A stretch of 64,000 nt of DNA from Bacillus cabrialesii (GTDB lineage: Bacteria; Bacillota; Bacilli; Bacillales; Bacillaceae): NCBI RefSeq assembly GCF_004124315.2, contig NZ_CP096889.1, forward strand, positions 3,455,001 to 3,519,000, read 5' to 3'. The position numbers and the translations under genes were made by a program. Below, in pieces: positions 23,933 to 33,540 of the stretch; position 1 is the stretch's first letter; each line of letters begins with the position of its first letter. The notes below the pieces were generated by a model. That model saw only the letters and a program-made list of their open reading frames with translations, was not told the DNA's origin and made no database searches.

Positions 23933-25523
23933 AACCTGTGATTTCATCATGGTGATCAAAGAAATGCTGCTTCCCTATTTTATGAAATAGGCCTGTTTTA
24001 TGCAGCAGCTCCTTCGGCTGTGATTGCAGTCCCACAATCATCAGCTTTCCGTTGTGGCGTTTAATCCTGTTCATAATGTTCCCAAGCACTGCTTCAGCCG
24101 ACGTATCCATATAGTGCACCTTATTCATGAGCAGAATAAGGGTCTTCGGCTTTTTCTGTACATGCTCCAGCAGTGAAGATTCAAGCGAATCAATTGACCC
24201 GAAAAACAGCGGCCCTTCTATGGCATACATGCTGACAGATGAGTCTTCTCTCTTCGCCAGAACGGGATGCGATTCATGAGTGTGGACGCGGGTCGCTTCG
24301 CTCATTCTTCTGATGAAGAACACAAACGCGAGCAGCAATCCGGTTGCCACACCAATGATTAAGTCAAACAGAACCGTAAGAACAAAGGTCGCCGCCAAAA
24401 TAATGGAATCAGCGTTTTTCAGTCTCAGCATGTTCGCGACTTCCTTCCGCTCACTCATATTCCATGCGACAACCATGAGAATCGGCGCCATGCTGGCAAG
24501 CGGCACGTGGGATGCATAAGGCGCGAATACGAGCAGGACAAGAAGAACGACGACACCATGAACGACGCCGGAAACAGGCGAAACCGCTCCGTTTTTAATA
24601 TTGGTTGCCGTTCTGGCGATCGCTCCTGTTGCCGGGATTCCGCCGAACAGCGGCGCAGCCATATTCGCAATCCCTTGGCCGACAAGCTCCTTGTTGCTGT
24701 CATGCTTTGAACCCTTCATGTTATCTGCGACCATTGCGGACAAAATCGACTCAAGCCCGCCAAGAAGCGCGATGACAAGCGCTGCCGGAAACAGCGTGAC
24801 CATTTTATCCAATGTAAGCTCCGGGAACTGAAATTCCGGCAAATGACGGGGAATTTCTCCATACGTTGACCCGATTGTCGCCATGCGGTCAGGGAAAAAG
24901 ATAACCGCGACCAGTGTGGAAATAAGAAGCGCCAATAAAGCGCCCGGTACTTTAGGCATCACTTTGGCGGATACAAGCAAAATGACGAGCCCGATGACTG
25001 CTGTCAAAATCGCATACATGTTAAATGTGCCGAGCTTCTGTGCGATTTCAAACATGTTGTGATGAAAATTCTCGTGTTTTTCAACATTTCTCAAACCGAA
25101 GAAATTAGCGATTTGCTCTGTGAAGATCAGCACGGCAATTCCGGCTGTAAAACCGACGATAACAGGTTTCGGCACGAATTTCATGATTTTTCCGAGCTTA
25201 AACAGCCCGAACAGCACCAGCATCACTCCTGCCATAAACCCTGCAATCAGCAGGTTCTCCAAGCCGTACTGCATTACAATGCCGAATAGAATGGGGACAA
25301 AGGCGCCTGTCGGACCGCCAATTTGATATTTAGACCCTCCAAACAAAGAGATACAAATCCCTGCAATAACTACAGTGTACAGCCCGTATTCAGGCTCGAC
25401 TCCCGAGGCAATGGCAAACGCCATCCCTAAAGGAATTGCCACGACACCTACTACGATACCTGCAATCAAGTCTTTCTGAAATTTCTGCAAATTGTATCCC
25501 TTGAATCTCCCTGAGAATCGCAT
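23931..25523 (-). CDS. yvdB: SulP-family anion transporter YvdB
   Basis: A 530-aa SLC26/SulP transporter. The N-terminal membrane domain (to about residue 385) carries the family start AGIVVGVVAIPLGMAFAIASGVEPEYGLYTVV; a cytoplasmic STAS domain follows (about 410-520, with LILLMNKVHYMDTSAE). It lies 18 bp after the carbonic anhydrase gene yvdA, and SulP plus beta-carbonic anhydrase pairs usually handle bicarbonate (BicA-like). Sulfate is the alternative. Bicarbonate is inferred from the pairing. Confidence 0.9.
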   Translation of the reverse strand: MRFSGRFKGYNLQKFQKDLIAGIVVGVVAIPLGMAFAIASGVEPEYGLYTVVIAGICISLFGGSKYQIGGPTGAFVPILFGIVMQYGLENLLIAGFMAGVMLVLFGLFKLGKIMKFVPKPVIVGFTAGIAVLIFTEQIANFFGLRNVEKHENFHHNMFEIAQKLGTFNMYAILTAVIGLVILLVSAKVMPKVPGALLALLISTLVAVIFFPDRMATIGSTYGEIPRHLPEFQFPELTLDKMVTLFPAALVIALLGGLESILSAMVADNMKGSKHDSNKELVGQGIANMAAPLFGGIPATGAIARTATNIKNGAVSPVSGVVHGVVVLLVLLVFAPYASHVPLASMAPILMVVAWNMSERKEVANMLRLKNADSIILAATFVLTVLFDLIIGVATGLLLAFVFFIRRMSEATRVHTHESHPVLAKREDSSVSMYAIEGPLFFGSIDSLESSLLEHVQKKPKTLILLMNKVHYMDTSAEAVLGNIMNRIKRHNGKLMIVGLQSQPKELLHKTGLFHKIGKQHFFDHHDEITG

Positions 25524-25541
25524 ATTTTGCTATAACCTCCC

Positions 25542-26135
25542 TTATAAATGTGTGTTTATGAGCTCAGTTTCATAACCGTTAATAACGACATCAAGTTTCC
25601 CTGTTTCAGGATGAATGACAAGTCCATGCACCGGCACCTTTTTCGGCAGCAGCGGATGGTTTTTGATCAGATTCACACTGTGGGAAACGCTTTCTTCCAC
25701 GCTGTGAAAACCGGTCAGCCACGTTTTCAAATCAAGTCCGGCGCTAGCCAGCAAATTCAGGCAGTTTTCTTCCACACCGCGTTCCTTTGCTTTCTCGAGA
25801 ATCGAAGTCGCATTTAATCCCGACATCCCGCATTCATGGTGTCCGACAATGCACACCTCTTCAGCCTGCAATTCATAAATCGCAACCAGTATGCTTCGCA
25901 TCACGCTTCCAAATGGGTGAGAAACGATGGCTCCCGCGTTTTTTACAATTTTAGCATCACCGTTTTTAAGCCCCATTGCTTGCGGAAGAAGTTCTGTGAG
26001 CCTTGTATCCATACAGGTGACAATGACAAGCTTTTTTGAAGGAAATTTTGTCGTTTTGTACGGTTCATACTTCTTCTCTCTGACAAACCGCTGATTGTGT
26101 TCCAAAATTGATGTTAAAGAAACCATTTGATTCAT
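25542..26135 (-). CDS. yvdA: Beta-class carbonic anhydrase YvdA
   Basis: A 197-aa zinc enzyme interconverting CO2 and bicarbonate. Zinc ligands are visible as Cys41 in TCMDTR and His99/Cys102 in GHHEC; the Asp43-Arg45 dyad of the active site is intact. The first ATG overlaps the GGGAG site; the ATG at 26126 (MVSLTSIL) has better spacing and may be the real start. It is the first gene of the yvdA-yvdB pair and so probably supplies or uses bicarbonate moved by YvdB. Confidence 0.92.
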   Translation of the reverse strand: MNQMVSLTSILEHNQRFVREKKYEPYKTTKFPSKKLVIVTCMDTRLTELLPQAMGLKNGDAKIVKNAGAIVSHPFGSVMRSILVAIYELQAEEVCIVGHHECGMSGLNATSILEKAKERGVEENCLNLLASAGLDLKTWLTGFHSVEESVSHSVNLIKNHPLLPKKVPVHGLVIHPETGKLDVVINGYETELINTHL

Positions 26136-26527
26136 CTCCCATCCATATGATTTTGCAAGCCTTCTTACCCAGCTTACAATAAGGAATTATAGCATAGGAT
26201 TAGGCCACGAAAAGGCTTTCAAAAAAAGACACTATAATTGGACCGTATAATCAAAACATAAAAATTTATATCTTTCAAAGATAATAAAATTTATATTTAT
26301 TGAATCCTATAATCCGGCTTCAACTGGCATATTGATGATTTGTCTGACAAAAAATATAGGTGAATTCAGATAATTAAAAAACTTTTTTAAGCTTATTTAG
26401 CTGTTTATTCAAATCCGATATTCATTTTAAGTTCAAAAGAACCAGAAATTCAAAAGAAGCAGCTATATTTTTAACATCTATTTAATTCCGATATAATGAA
26501 AGAGACAACAGCCATAAAGGGGGAGCC
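26136..26527. other. AT-rich divergent intergenic region yvdA/yvcT
   Basis: 392 bases without a gene. A TATAAT at 26493-26498 with a poor -35 about 17 bp upstream is the likely yvcT promoter. The rest is AT-rich with no RNA element I can name. Confidence 0.5.
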
Positions 26528-27508
26528 TTGTTGAAACCATTTGTATTTATCACAAAACCGATTCCTGAAGAGATTGAAGCATTCATCGGTGAACATTGCC
26601 ATTATGAAATATGGAAGGAGGATACGCTTCCGAATGACGTGCTTCTTGAAAAGCTAAAAGATGCAGAAGGGCTTTTAACGTCAGGAACGTCCGGACCGTC
26701 AATCAATCGTGAATTGCTTGAACACGCGCCTAAGCTCAAAGTCGTCAGCAACCAATCAGTAGGCTATGATAATTTCGATATAGAAGCAATGAAAGAAAGA
26801 GGAGTCGTCGGCACTCATACGCCTTATACACTGGATGACACGGTCGCGGATCTGGCCTTTTCTTTAATCCTCTCTTCCGCCAGACGTGTTGCCGAGCTGG
26901 ACCGTTTCGTCAGAGCCGGAAAATGGGGAAGCGTTGAAGAGGAAGCGCTTTTCGGCATTGACGTTCATCATCAAACGTTAGGCATTATCGGCATGGGCCG
27001 AATCGGCGAACAAGCCGCGAAACGCGCCAAATTCGGCTTCGATATGGACGTGCTTTATCATAACCGCCATCGCAAACAAGAAATGGAAGACAGCATCGGC
27101 GTCAAGTACGCTGAGCTTGATCCTTTGCTCGAACAATCTGATTTTATTCTTCTCATTACGCCGCTGACAGAGGAAACGTATCACATGATAGGGGAACGCG
27201 AATTTAAAATGATGAAGGATTCAGCAATTTTCGTCAATATTTCCCGGGGAAAGACAGTTGATGAAAAAGCACTGATTCACGCTCTTCAAGAAGGCTGGAT
27301 TAGAGGAGCCGGCTTAGATGTATATGAAAAAGAGCCAGTCACACAAGATAACCCGCTCCTGCAGCTGGATAACGTGACGCTGCTTCCGCACATTGGTTCA
27401 GCAACAGCAAAGGTGCGCTTCAACATGTGCAAACAGGCCGCCGAAAATATGCTTGCAGCGATCCAAGGGCAAACACCGAAAAATCTCACCAGAGAATTTC
27501 AGCAATAG
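26528..27508 (+). CDS. yvcT: NAD(P)-dependent 2-hydroxyacid dehydrogenase YvcT
   Basis: A 326-aa D-isomer-specific 2-hydroxyacid dehydrogenase, probably glyoxylate/hydroxypyruvate or 2-ketogluconate reductase. The nucleotide-binding GIIGMGRIGEQAAKRA, the Arg-bearing NISRGKTVDEKAL, the Glu in YEKEPV and the catalytic His in LLPHIGSAT appear in family order. It starts with TTG (TTG TTG AAA) after GGGGGAG; the second TTG is equally possible. It stands alone, followed by a terminator shared with psdB. The exact substrate is not readable. Confidence 0.92.
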   Translation: MLKPFVFITKPIPEEIEAFIGEHCHYEIWKEDTLPNDVLLEKLKDAEGLLTSGTSGPSINRELLEHAPKLKVVSNQSVGYDNFDIEAMKERGVVGTHTPYTLDDTVADLAFSLILSSARRVAELDRFVRAGKWGSVEEEALFGIDVHHQTLGIIGMGRIGEQAAKRAKFGFDMDVLYHNRHRKQEMEDSIGVKYAELDPLLEQSDFILLITPLTEETYHMIGEREFKMMKDSAIFVNISRGKTVDEKALIHALQEGWIRGAGLDVYEKEPVTQDNPLLQLDNVTLLPHIGSATAKVRFNMCKQAAENMLAAIQGQTPKNLTREFQQ

Positions 27509-27510
27509 AA

Positions 27511-27543
27511 AAAAACATCCGGTCTGATACAGACCGGATGTTA
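27511..27543. terminator. Bidirectional terminator between yvcT and psdB
   Basis: ACATCCGGTCT/AGACCGGATGT stem with a 5-nt loop; A-run on one side, T/A-rich on the other. Confidence 0.85.
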
Positions 27544-29487
27544 AAATGAAATATGCTGCAAAACAGCACGCTTATAGATGCGGCGGGTGACAAGATAATA
27601 AACCGCCTGAAATACAAAATAAATGAAGATAACCAACACGGCCTCAAAAAATAAATTTGAGTTCAGCATATTGCTTAACGCTGCATATGCAAAGCCCGCA
27701 TGGATGGCACCCGCGATGAATGGGATGAAGAATAAAAATCCAATTTGCTTTCCAAGGATGGAGTGAATCTCTTTGTCCGTGATCCCTATCCTCTTTAACG
27801 CCAGCACCTGTACTCTCGTATCTTCTATTTCCGTAAACATCCGCAAATATAGCATGCTTCCTTGGACGATAAAAAACAGCACACTGACAAACATTCCAAT
27901 AAACAGCGTTAATGCCACGCCCTGCTTTATCACTTGATAGCTTGGCGCCCTCGTTTGAAAATCAGACTGATGTTCTTTTGGCACCATGCCTTCAAGCTTT
28001 TTCGAAACGTCCACTGTTTCCTTCCAATTCTCAAGCTCATAGCCTATTACCCTCGTCTGCTCCTTCAGCGGCACCTCTTGAGTGAGGCTGTCAAAGCTTT
28101 TTTCGCTGGCGACCAATAGGCGGCTGATTCCTCCAACCGGCATCAGGATGCCTTGGTTCCGCTGTTTCTTCATGACATAGGAAAGCGATTTTCCTGACTT
28201 CGTATGAAATGCTGCTTTTTCTCCTTCTCCGAATGTGTCCTTGGTCATCATCTGAAACGCAACATTAATAAACGCTTCCTGATCCTGTAAATGAATCACC
28301 GGATACCCTTTTTCCTTTGCGATTTGGTTATACGTTTTCTCTGAAATCAGCAAAGCCCCGGCCTCCGCTTTTTTGTTTCCGAACGGCAGAGCTGTTTTAA
28401 ATGTGACAGGAATCCCTGTGGCATTCACCTTATACTTAATCTCAGCATCTGCTTGTTTCAGTGTGTTTTCCGCTGTCTTAGGCTCCATTACCTGAAAACG
28501 TGAAGCGTCTTTTTCCACCCAGGAAACAGATTGTGGAATGCTTTGCTCCTCCTGCCTTTGCAAATCGGCATAAAACATATAGATGACACCTGTAGCTGTG
28601 AGTATAACCGCTGTAATGATAGAGGTTAAAAACAGCATGCGGGCGTGATCCTTCAGCCGGAAGATCATGTTGGAACGCACAATGATATTTGTGCCTTTGT
28701 AGAAACTGTGTTTTTTTCTGTACAGCATGCGAAAAAATGCCACACTGCTTTGGGTAAAAAAGAAATACGTCCCAATCAACACCAAAATCAAAATCGGAAA
28801 AACCCGAAACACCATGTCAATCGCATTTGCAGTCACAGCGAGATAATAACCGCCGCCGAGGCACAGCACTGACAGCACAGTGAGCCATTTTGAATAGGCC
28901 GGCAAGCTTTTCGGCTTTTGGGCCGATTTAATCAGCTCAATGATTTCCAGCTTGCGAATCCGTCCCAGCGACAAAATGAGGAGCGTCTGAAACAGGATGA
29001 GAAAGCCCGCAGCCGTCATCACAAATGCTTTCGGCACAATGGCAAACGAAATCGGCACCTTTACGCTGAGCATCCATGTCATAATCATAAAAAACAGTTT
29101 TGAAAATAACAGCCCTGCCCCAACGCCGGCCGCAATCGCCGCTAGAGAAATGAGTGACTGTTCATAATAAATCATCTTGCGAAGCTGCTGCTTTGATGTC
29201 CCGAACAGCGTCAGCAGCCCAAACTCCTTCTTTCTCGCCTGCAAAAACGCCGAATTCGAATATGAGATGAAGAATATACAAAACACAACGATAACGATAA
29301 GAGCTGCGCTCAAGCACGTTTTGACAAGGCTTCCGCCATATATATTGTCTTCATTGACATCAGGATGAAAAATAAAAGATGTGAAGACAAAAAACACCGA
29401 AACGGCAAACACACAGCTTAAAAAGTAGGCGACATATCGTTGAAGATTCCCGAGAATGTTTTTACGGGCGATGGTTCTCAAATTCAT
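27541..29487 (-). CDS. psdB: BceB-type ABC transporter permease PsdB
   Basis: A 648-aa BceB-family permease: ten membrane helices arranged 1+3+2+4, with a large extracellular domain (about residues 315-515) that recognises the antibiotic. The N-terminal MNLRTIARKNILGNLQRY is typical. Start at 29487 follows GGGAGG; it overlaps psdA by 26 bp. Together with PsdA it both removes lipid II-binding lantibiotics such as nisin and signals their presence to PsdS. Probable PsdR target promoter lies before psdA. Confidence 0.93.
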   Translation of the reverse strand: MNLRTIARKNILGNLQRYVAYFLSCVFAVSVFFVFTSFIFHPDVNEDNIYGGSLVKTCLSAALIVIVVFCIFFISYSNSAFLQARKKEFGLLTLFGTSKQQLRKMIYYEQSLISLAAIAAGVGAGLLFSKLFFMIMTWMLSVKVPISFAIVPKAFVMTAAGFLILFQTLLILSLGRIRKLEIIELIKSAQKPKSLPAYSKWLTVLSVLCLGGGYYLAVTANAIDMVFRVFPILILVLIGTYFFFTQSSVAFFRMLYRKKHSFYKGTNIIVRSNMIFRLKDHARMLFLTSIITAVILTATGVIYMFYADLQRQEEQSIPQSVSWVEKDASRFQVMEPKTAENTLKQADAEIKYKVNATGIPVTFKTALPFGNKKAEAGALLISEKTYNQIAKEKGYPVIHLQDQEAFINVAFQMMTKDTFGEGEKAAFHTKSGKSLSYVMKKQRNQGILMPVGGISRLLVASEKSFDSLTQEVPLKEQTRVIGYELENWKETVDVSKKLEGMVPKEHQSDFQTRAPSYQVIKQGVALTLFIGMFVSVLFFIVQGSMLYLRMFTEIEDTRVQVLALKRIGITDKEIHSILGKQIGFLFFIPFIAGAIHAGFAYAALSNMLNSNLFFEAVLVIFIYFVFQAVYYLVTRRIYKRAVLQHISF

Positions 29488-30241
29488 GAAAATCGCCTCC
29501 CAACACACTCAAGGTATCCAATATACTTTGATAAAACACCTGCCGGTTTGTCCCTCTGCGAATCTCTGAAAAGAAACGGCCGTCTTTAATAAACACAATC
29601 CGTTTACAGAAGCTTGCCGCTGTGGCATCATGCGTGACCAATATAATCGTCGCTTCCTTTTCCTCATTCAGCTGGGCCAGCGTGTTCATCACTTGCTTTG
29701 CCGATTTTGAATCAAGATTTCCTGTCGGTTCATCGGCAAGAATGAGCGCGGGATTGTGAATAATCGCTCTGGCACAGGCTGCCCGCTGCTGCTGTCCGCC
29801 CGACACCTCGTAGGTCCGGTGGTCAAGAATATGCTTGATTTGCAGCGTATCCGCCAGCTCATCCAGACGGGCTTCCATTTCTCTCAGCTTTACCTTATCC
29901 AATGCGAGCGGCAGCAGAATATTTTCCCGAATTGTCAGCGTATCAAGCAGATTAAAATCCTGAAAGACGAAGCCAAGTTCTCTTCTGCGAAACAAGGCCA
30001 GGTCTTGATCCTTTAACGTTTTCGGCTGAATGCCGTTGATCATCATCTCACCCTGGGTCGGCTTATCAATGGTAGCCAGCAAATTCAGGAGCGTGGTTTT
30101 TCCGCTTCCCGACGGCCCCATAATCCCGACAAATTCCCCTTTCGCCACACTGAGATCAAAGTCGCTGAGCGCTTGGTATGATATCGTTCCTTTATTTGAA
30201 TAGTACGTTTTTGACAGGTTCGTTGTCTGTAACACGTTCAT
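29462..30241 (-). CDS. psdA: BceA-type ABC transporter ATPase PsdA
   Basis: A 259-aa ATPase with Walker A GPSGSGKTT, Q-loop FVFQDF, signature VSGGQQQR, Walker B LILADEPTGNLD and H-loop VTHD. It starts after GGAGGAG. It powers PsdB in peptide-antibiotic detoxification. The gene lies directly downstream of psdS in the same direction, but an 80-bp gap with a PsdR-type box and a TATAAT suggests separate, inducible transcription. Confidence 0.94.
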   Translation of the reverse strand: MNVLQTTNLSKTYYSNKGTISYQALSDFDLSVAKGEFVGIMGPSGSGKTTLLNLLATIDKPTQGEMMINGIQPKTLKDQDLALFRRRELGFVFQDFNLLDTLTIRENILLPLALDKVKLREMEARLDELADTLQIKHILDHRTYEVSGGQQQRAACARAIIHNPALILADEPTGNLDSKSAKQVMNTLAQLNEEKEATIILVTHDATAASFCKRIVFIKDGRFFSEIRRGTNRQVFYQSILDTLSVLGGDFHEFENHRP

Positions 30242-30263
30242 ATTCTGCTCCTCCTTTTTCTTT

Positions 30264-30337
30264 ATTATAAAAAGGAAGTCAGCAGCCTCCCATCGAACTT
30301 TCTTTCAAATTCGCTCTCCAACCTTACAATGCTGTCA
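30264..30337 (-). promoter_or_regulatory. psdAB promoter with PsdR-type binding site
   Basis: TGACAGCATTGTAA at 30324-30337 fits the TnACA-N4-TGTAA dyad of BceR-like regulators. It overlaps the psdS stop and lies 54 bp upstream of a perfect -10 (TATAAT, 30264-30269). No good -35 exists, so activation is expected. Confidence 0.6.
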
Positions 30338-31394
30338 CATTCACCAAGGTGTCACTTGAAAACACGATCGTCATGACAGTGCCAGTCCCTTCTTTTGATT
30401 CCGCATACAGCTGATGGCCAAGCCGGCTGCACACCTGTTTTGCTAAATAAAGACCCATACCCGTGGCCTCTGTCATGGTTCGTCCGTTTTCTCCGGTAAA
30501 AAACGCGTCAAAAATCCGCGGCAGATCCTGAGGCGGTATGCCGATCCCTTCATCAGCAACCGACAGGCGCGTCTCATGTCCCTCTGTTTCAATCCGGATT
30601 GTAATATGGTCGCCCGCACCTTGCTTTGAATATTTTAAAGCGTTGAAAAGAAGCTGCTCAACCACAAAGGAAAGCCACTTTTGATCACTGGAAATCTGAA
30701 CGGCGTTTGCCGGCACATGCAATTTAGGAAAAAGTCGCCGTTTGATAAACTGCCGTTTTTCCTGATTAATAAGTGAACGAACAAGCTCGGTCAAATCAAA
30801 GGTTTGCGGCCTTACATCGAACGCAAATTCCTCCAGCCTGGCCGTTTGGAGCATCATATCAAGACCATGGCGAAATCTCTCATTTTCATCCTCCAGCTCC
30901 TCTAAAAAGGTCGGAAAAGAAGAAGCGGTTCCGTTTTTTCCTTCTTGAATCATTAAGGAAATGACAGAAACCGGTGTTTTCATATGATGGACCCATTGAT
31001 TGGTGAAGGTATAATGCTGTTTTTGCTGATTCATATATTGTAAGAGCCTGCCTTCGTATTGCTGACCGAGTGCGTTGACCATTTTCGTCCAAAGCGCCTG
31101 CTCGCGTGTTCTTGGCTTCCGGGCCTTCAAAGACTGTCCGATGTCATTCGATGAATTCCCTTGTTCTGCAAGCTTTTTGACATATGTCAGAAAGGAAAAT
31201 TGCCGAATGTAATCAGCAGCAAAACCGGCAGCTAAAAGAGCACCGGGCAAGATCCATATGTAGATCAGATTTTCTGCGGAAGGCTCTGCGCCGCTCTCTA
31301 TGATGCTTAAATACGCAATCAGCATGCTGGCCCCTATCCCTAATAATGAAAATAAAATAATGGCGAAGCGGTCGATGAGATACGTCTTTAACAC
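30324..31394 (-). CDS. psdS: Intramembrane-sensing histidine kinase PsdS
   Basis: A 356-aa BceS-like kinase. Two N-terminal membrane helices (about residues 12-30 and 43-60) have almost no extracellular loop, so the stimulus comes from the PsdAB transporter. The phospho-acceptor His is in QWVHHMKTPVS; the ATPase domain has FNALKYS (N box), DEGIGIP (G1) and GMGLYLAK (G2). It starts with GTG, overlapping the psdR stop by 7 bp. It phosphorylates PsdR. Confidence 0.93.
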   Translation of the reverse strand: MLKTYLIDRFAIILFSLLGIGASMLIAYLSIIESGAEPSAENLIYIWILPGALLAAGFAADYIRQFSFLTYVKKLAEQGNSSNDIGQSLKARKPRTREQALWTKMVNALGQQYEGRLLQYMNQQKQHYTFTNQWVHHMKTPVSVISLMIQEGKNGTASSFPTFLEELEDENERFRHGLDMMLQTARLEEFAFDVRPQTFDLTELVRSLINQEKRQFIKRRLFPKLHVPANAVQISSDQKWLSFVVEQLLFNALKYSKQGAGDHITIRIETEGHETRLSVADEGIGIPPQDLPRIFDAFFTGENGRTMTEATGMGLYLAKQVCSRLGHQLYAESKEGTGTVMTIVFSSDTLVNVTAL

Positions 31395-32101
31395 TCCGGT
31401 TCATCCTTCCGATTGACTTGAAATTGATAGCCTTTTCCTCTTATCGTAGAAATACAATCTTTCAGTCCGGCATTCTCCAGTTTTCTCCGCAGCCGATTGA
31501 CATTGACCGTTAACGTATTGTCATCGACAAAATCAATGTCATCCCATAACGCTTCCAATAGTTCATCACGGGAGACGATTTTTTTATGCTCCCTCACGAA
31601 AATCGATAGGAGCTGAAATTCTTTTTGTGAAAACAAGATGCGGGTGCCGTTCCACTCAGCCTCATTCTGATCCGGATAAACCGTGAGCCCGCCAAGCTCT
31701 ATTATTCTTGATTCCTGCGGCAAAGAAGGTGAGTATTCACCATATGTGCGGCGCAGGACGCTTTTGATCTTGGCCATCACTACCTCTAAATGGAATGGCT
31801 TCGTGATATAATCATCGCCGCCATTTTCAATCGCCATTACTTGATTCAGCTCATCGGTCCGTGCTGATATAAAGATAATCGGCGCATTAGAAATGGTGCG
31901 GATTTGCCTGCACCAATAAAACCCGTCAAAAAAAGGCAGGTTGATATCAAGCAGCACAAGATCCGGCTTCATTTCCGCAAATTCCAATTTTATATCATTC
32001 AGCTGTTCAGCTATTTTCACTTCATATCCGTATTTTTGAAGATGACCGCCCAGCAAAGAAGCAATCCGCTCATCATCTTCCACAAGCAAAATCCGATACA
32101 C
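31388..32101 (-). CDS. psdR: OmpR-family response regulator PsdR
   Basis: 237 aa: receiver domain with the acidic pair EDDE and the phosphorylated Asp in PDLVLLDINLPFFDG, then an OmpR-type winged helix (about residues 140-230, ending TIRGKGYQFQV). It starts with GTG 6 nt after AAGGGGG. It is first gene of the psdRS pair and the expected activator of psdAB through the box at 30324-30337. Confidence 0.94.
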   Translation of the reverse strand: MYRILLVEDDERIASLLGGHLQKYGYEVKIAEQLNDIKLEFAEMKPDLVLLDINLPFFDGFYWCRQIRTISNAPIIFISARTDELNQVMAIENGGDDYITKPFHLEVVMAKIKSVLRRTYGEYSPSLPQESRIIELGGLTVYPDQNEAEWNGTRILFSQKEFQLLSIFVREHKKIVSRDELLEALWDDIDFVDDNTLTVNVNRLRRKLENAGLKDCISTIRGKGYQFQVNRKDEPEC

Positions 32102-32248
32102 GTTGATCCCCCTTATATGTACATCACGATGATTTTTCTAGAAGATTCCAAAATTATTATAGCATGTGCAGAATAGTAAATCGGTCTTTTTCTATTCGTT
32201 ATGGTAGAATGAAAAAAGGAAAAAATTTCTTGATAAGCAGGTGCCATT

Positions 32249-32458
32249 ATGAAGAAAATCATGCTACTTGTAACCATTACGTCAACTCTTTCAGCATGCC
32301 AGCCGAACTATACCGGGGAATACATAGAAATTGGGGATTCACTGACTGAATACACCAAACAGTGCTTTAAAGAGAATCAAATTCCTTATCAATATGAAAA
32401 AGGGAAACTGTATATCCCGGAAGATGCATTTGATGTAGTAATCAATACGTGTTCATAA
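32249..32458 (+). CDS. Small putative lipoprotein of unknown function
   Basis: 69 aa: a short signal sequence MKKIMLLVTITSTLSAC with a lipobox-like LSAC (Cys17), then about 50 hydrophilic residues including a second and third Cys. A weak binding site (GCAGGTG) precedes the ATG. It is divergent from psdR and convergent with yvcN, sharing a terminator. I do not recognise a family. Confidence 0.65.
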   Translation: MKKIMLLVTITSTLSACQPNYTGEYIEIGDSLTEYTKQCFKENQIPYQYEKGKLYIPEDAFDVVINTCS

Positions 32459-32460
32459 GA

Positions 32461-32489
32461 AAAAGCTTGCAGACATGCTGCAAGCTTTT
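32461..32489. terminator. Bidirectional terminator before yvcN end
   Basis: AAAAGCTTGCAG/CTGCAAGCTTTT stem with a 5-nt loop between two convergent genes. Confidence 0.85.
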
Positions 32490-32493
32490 CACA

Positions 32494-33249
32494 TTACAAA
32501 AAATAAGTGTTTAATTTCTCTTCAAACTCTGAAGGGGCGATGTCACTTTTTTGGCCTTCTCCGCCGTTTTCATGAATCGTCAAATGGCGGTCTGACATGA
32601 CCATCCGTCCGTTCGGCGACAGCTTTGAGGCGAGCGGTGATTTGTTAAAAGGAGATTTTTCATGACAATGAATCTTGTCCTTCATATCATCTAAATCACC
32701 GGGATCGCTCTCTTCAAGGGTAAAGGCGTAACCGATTTGCCAGCCTTCCCCTTTGTCCATCAAAAGCACATGGCTGCCCTTTTCTGTCTCTTCTTCTTTG
32801 ATTCGGAATGACCCGACAGGTGATTGTACCGTTTGTCCAGAAAGCGGTATCGGCTGGAGCGCCAGGTTGATGCCGAAGCCGATATCAACAATGTAATCGC
32901 CTTTTTCCGCAGACAGCCATACAGCAGCATGCGTTCCTTCTAATGCCCATTCTTCTTGATGTCCTGCATAAACAGTTCCCCGAATGAGCTTCACATGAAA
33001 CCCGGCCTCACGCAAGACAAAATAAAGAAAACCATTTAAATCGTAGCAAAGGCCGCCGTGCTGTTCTTTGACCAAGCGGCGCCATAGCTCTTCTTTTGTT
33101 ACCTTATAATTCTCGTTAGCGAGTACGGCACGGTTTTCAAATGGAAAACGGTATGCCATTGCTTCGAGAAAAAGGGGGAGATCGCCGAAGCTGACATGGT
33201 CTTTCTCCCAGCCGATTTTCTGAAAGCAGTCTTTTAGAAAGTCACTCAT
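32494..33249 (-). CDS. yvcN: Arylamine N-acetyltransferase-like protein YvcN
   Basis: A 251-aa NAT-family protein using acetyl-CoA. The Cys-His-Asp triad is visible: Cys in HGGLCYDLNG, His in GTHAAVWL, Asp in VDIGFG. The start follows AGGTGATAAAAG. It is the last gene in the minus-strand group yvcI-rapZ-glmR-whiA-crh-yvcN, 10 bp after crh. Its physiological substrate is unknown; the link to the cluster may be only transcriptional. Confidence 0.88.
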   Translation of the reverse strand: MSDFLKDCFQKIGWEKDHVSFGDLPLFLEAMAYRFPFENRAVLANENYKVTKEELWRRLVKEQHGGLCYDLNGFLYFVLREAGFHVKLIRGTVYAGHQEEWALEGTHAAVWLSAEKGDYIVDIGFGINLALQPIPLSGQTVQSPVGSFRIKEEETEKGSHVLLMDKGEGWQIGYAFTLEESDPGDLDDMKDKIHCHEKSPFNKSPLASKLSPNGRMVMSDRHLTIHENGGEGQKSDIAPSEFEEKLNTYFL

Positions 33250-33259
33250 CTTTTATCAC

Positions 33260-33517
33260 CTAAACTTCTTCTTGAACGTAAGCAGCCAGCTTTTCCAGCG
33301 CCTCTTGTTCGTCTTCTCCCTGGGCAATCAAGGTAACCTCAGTGCCTGTGCTTACCGCAAGGCTCATCAGCCCCATGATGCTTTTGGCGTTTACTTTTTT
33401 CCCATCCTTCTCAAGAAACACATCTGACGTAAACCGGTTTGCTTCTTGTACAAACAAAGCAGCAGGACGCGCCTGCAGTCCTGTCTTTAATCGAACTTCC
33501 ACTTTCTGTTGAACCAT
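33260..33517 (-). CDS. crh: Catabolite repression HPr-like protein Crh
   Basis: An 85-aa HPr paralogue. Residue 15, the phosphorylated His in HPr, is Gln here (LQARPAALF), while Ser46 (AKSIMGLMS) is kept. It therefore cannot carry sugar-uptake phosphate but is phosphorylated by HprK and serves as CcpA co-repressor. It also interacts with methylglyoxal synthase and GlmR in B. subtilis. It lies 23 bp after whiA with AAAGGGGAG as binding site. Confidence 0.97.
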   Translation of the reverse strand: MVQQKVEVRLKTGLQARPAALFVQEANRFTSDVFLEKDGKKVNAKSIMGLMSLAVSTGTEVTLIAQGEDEQEALEKLAAYVQEEV

Positions 33518-33540
33518 AAGATCTCCCCTTTTCTTTACGG

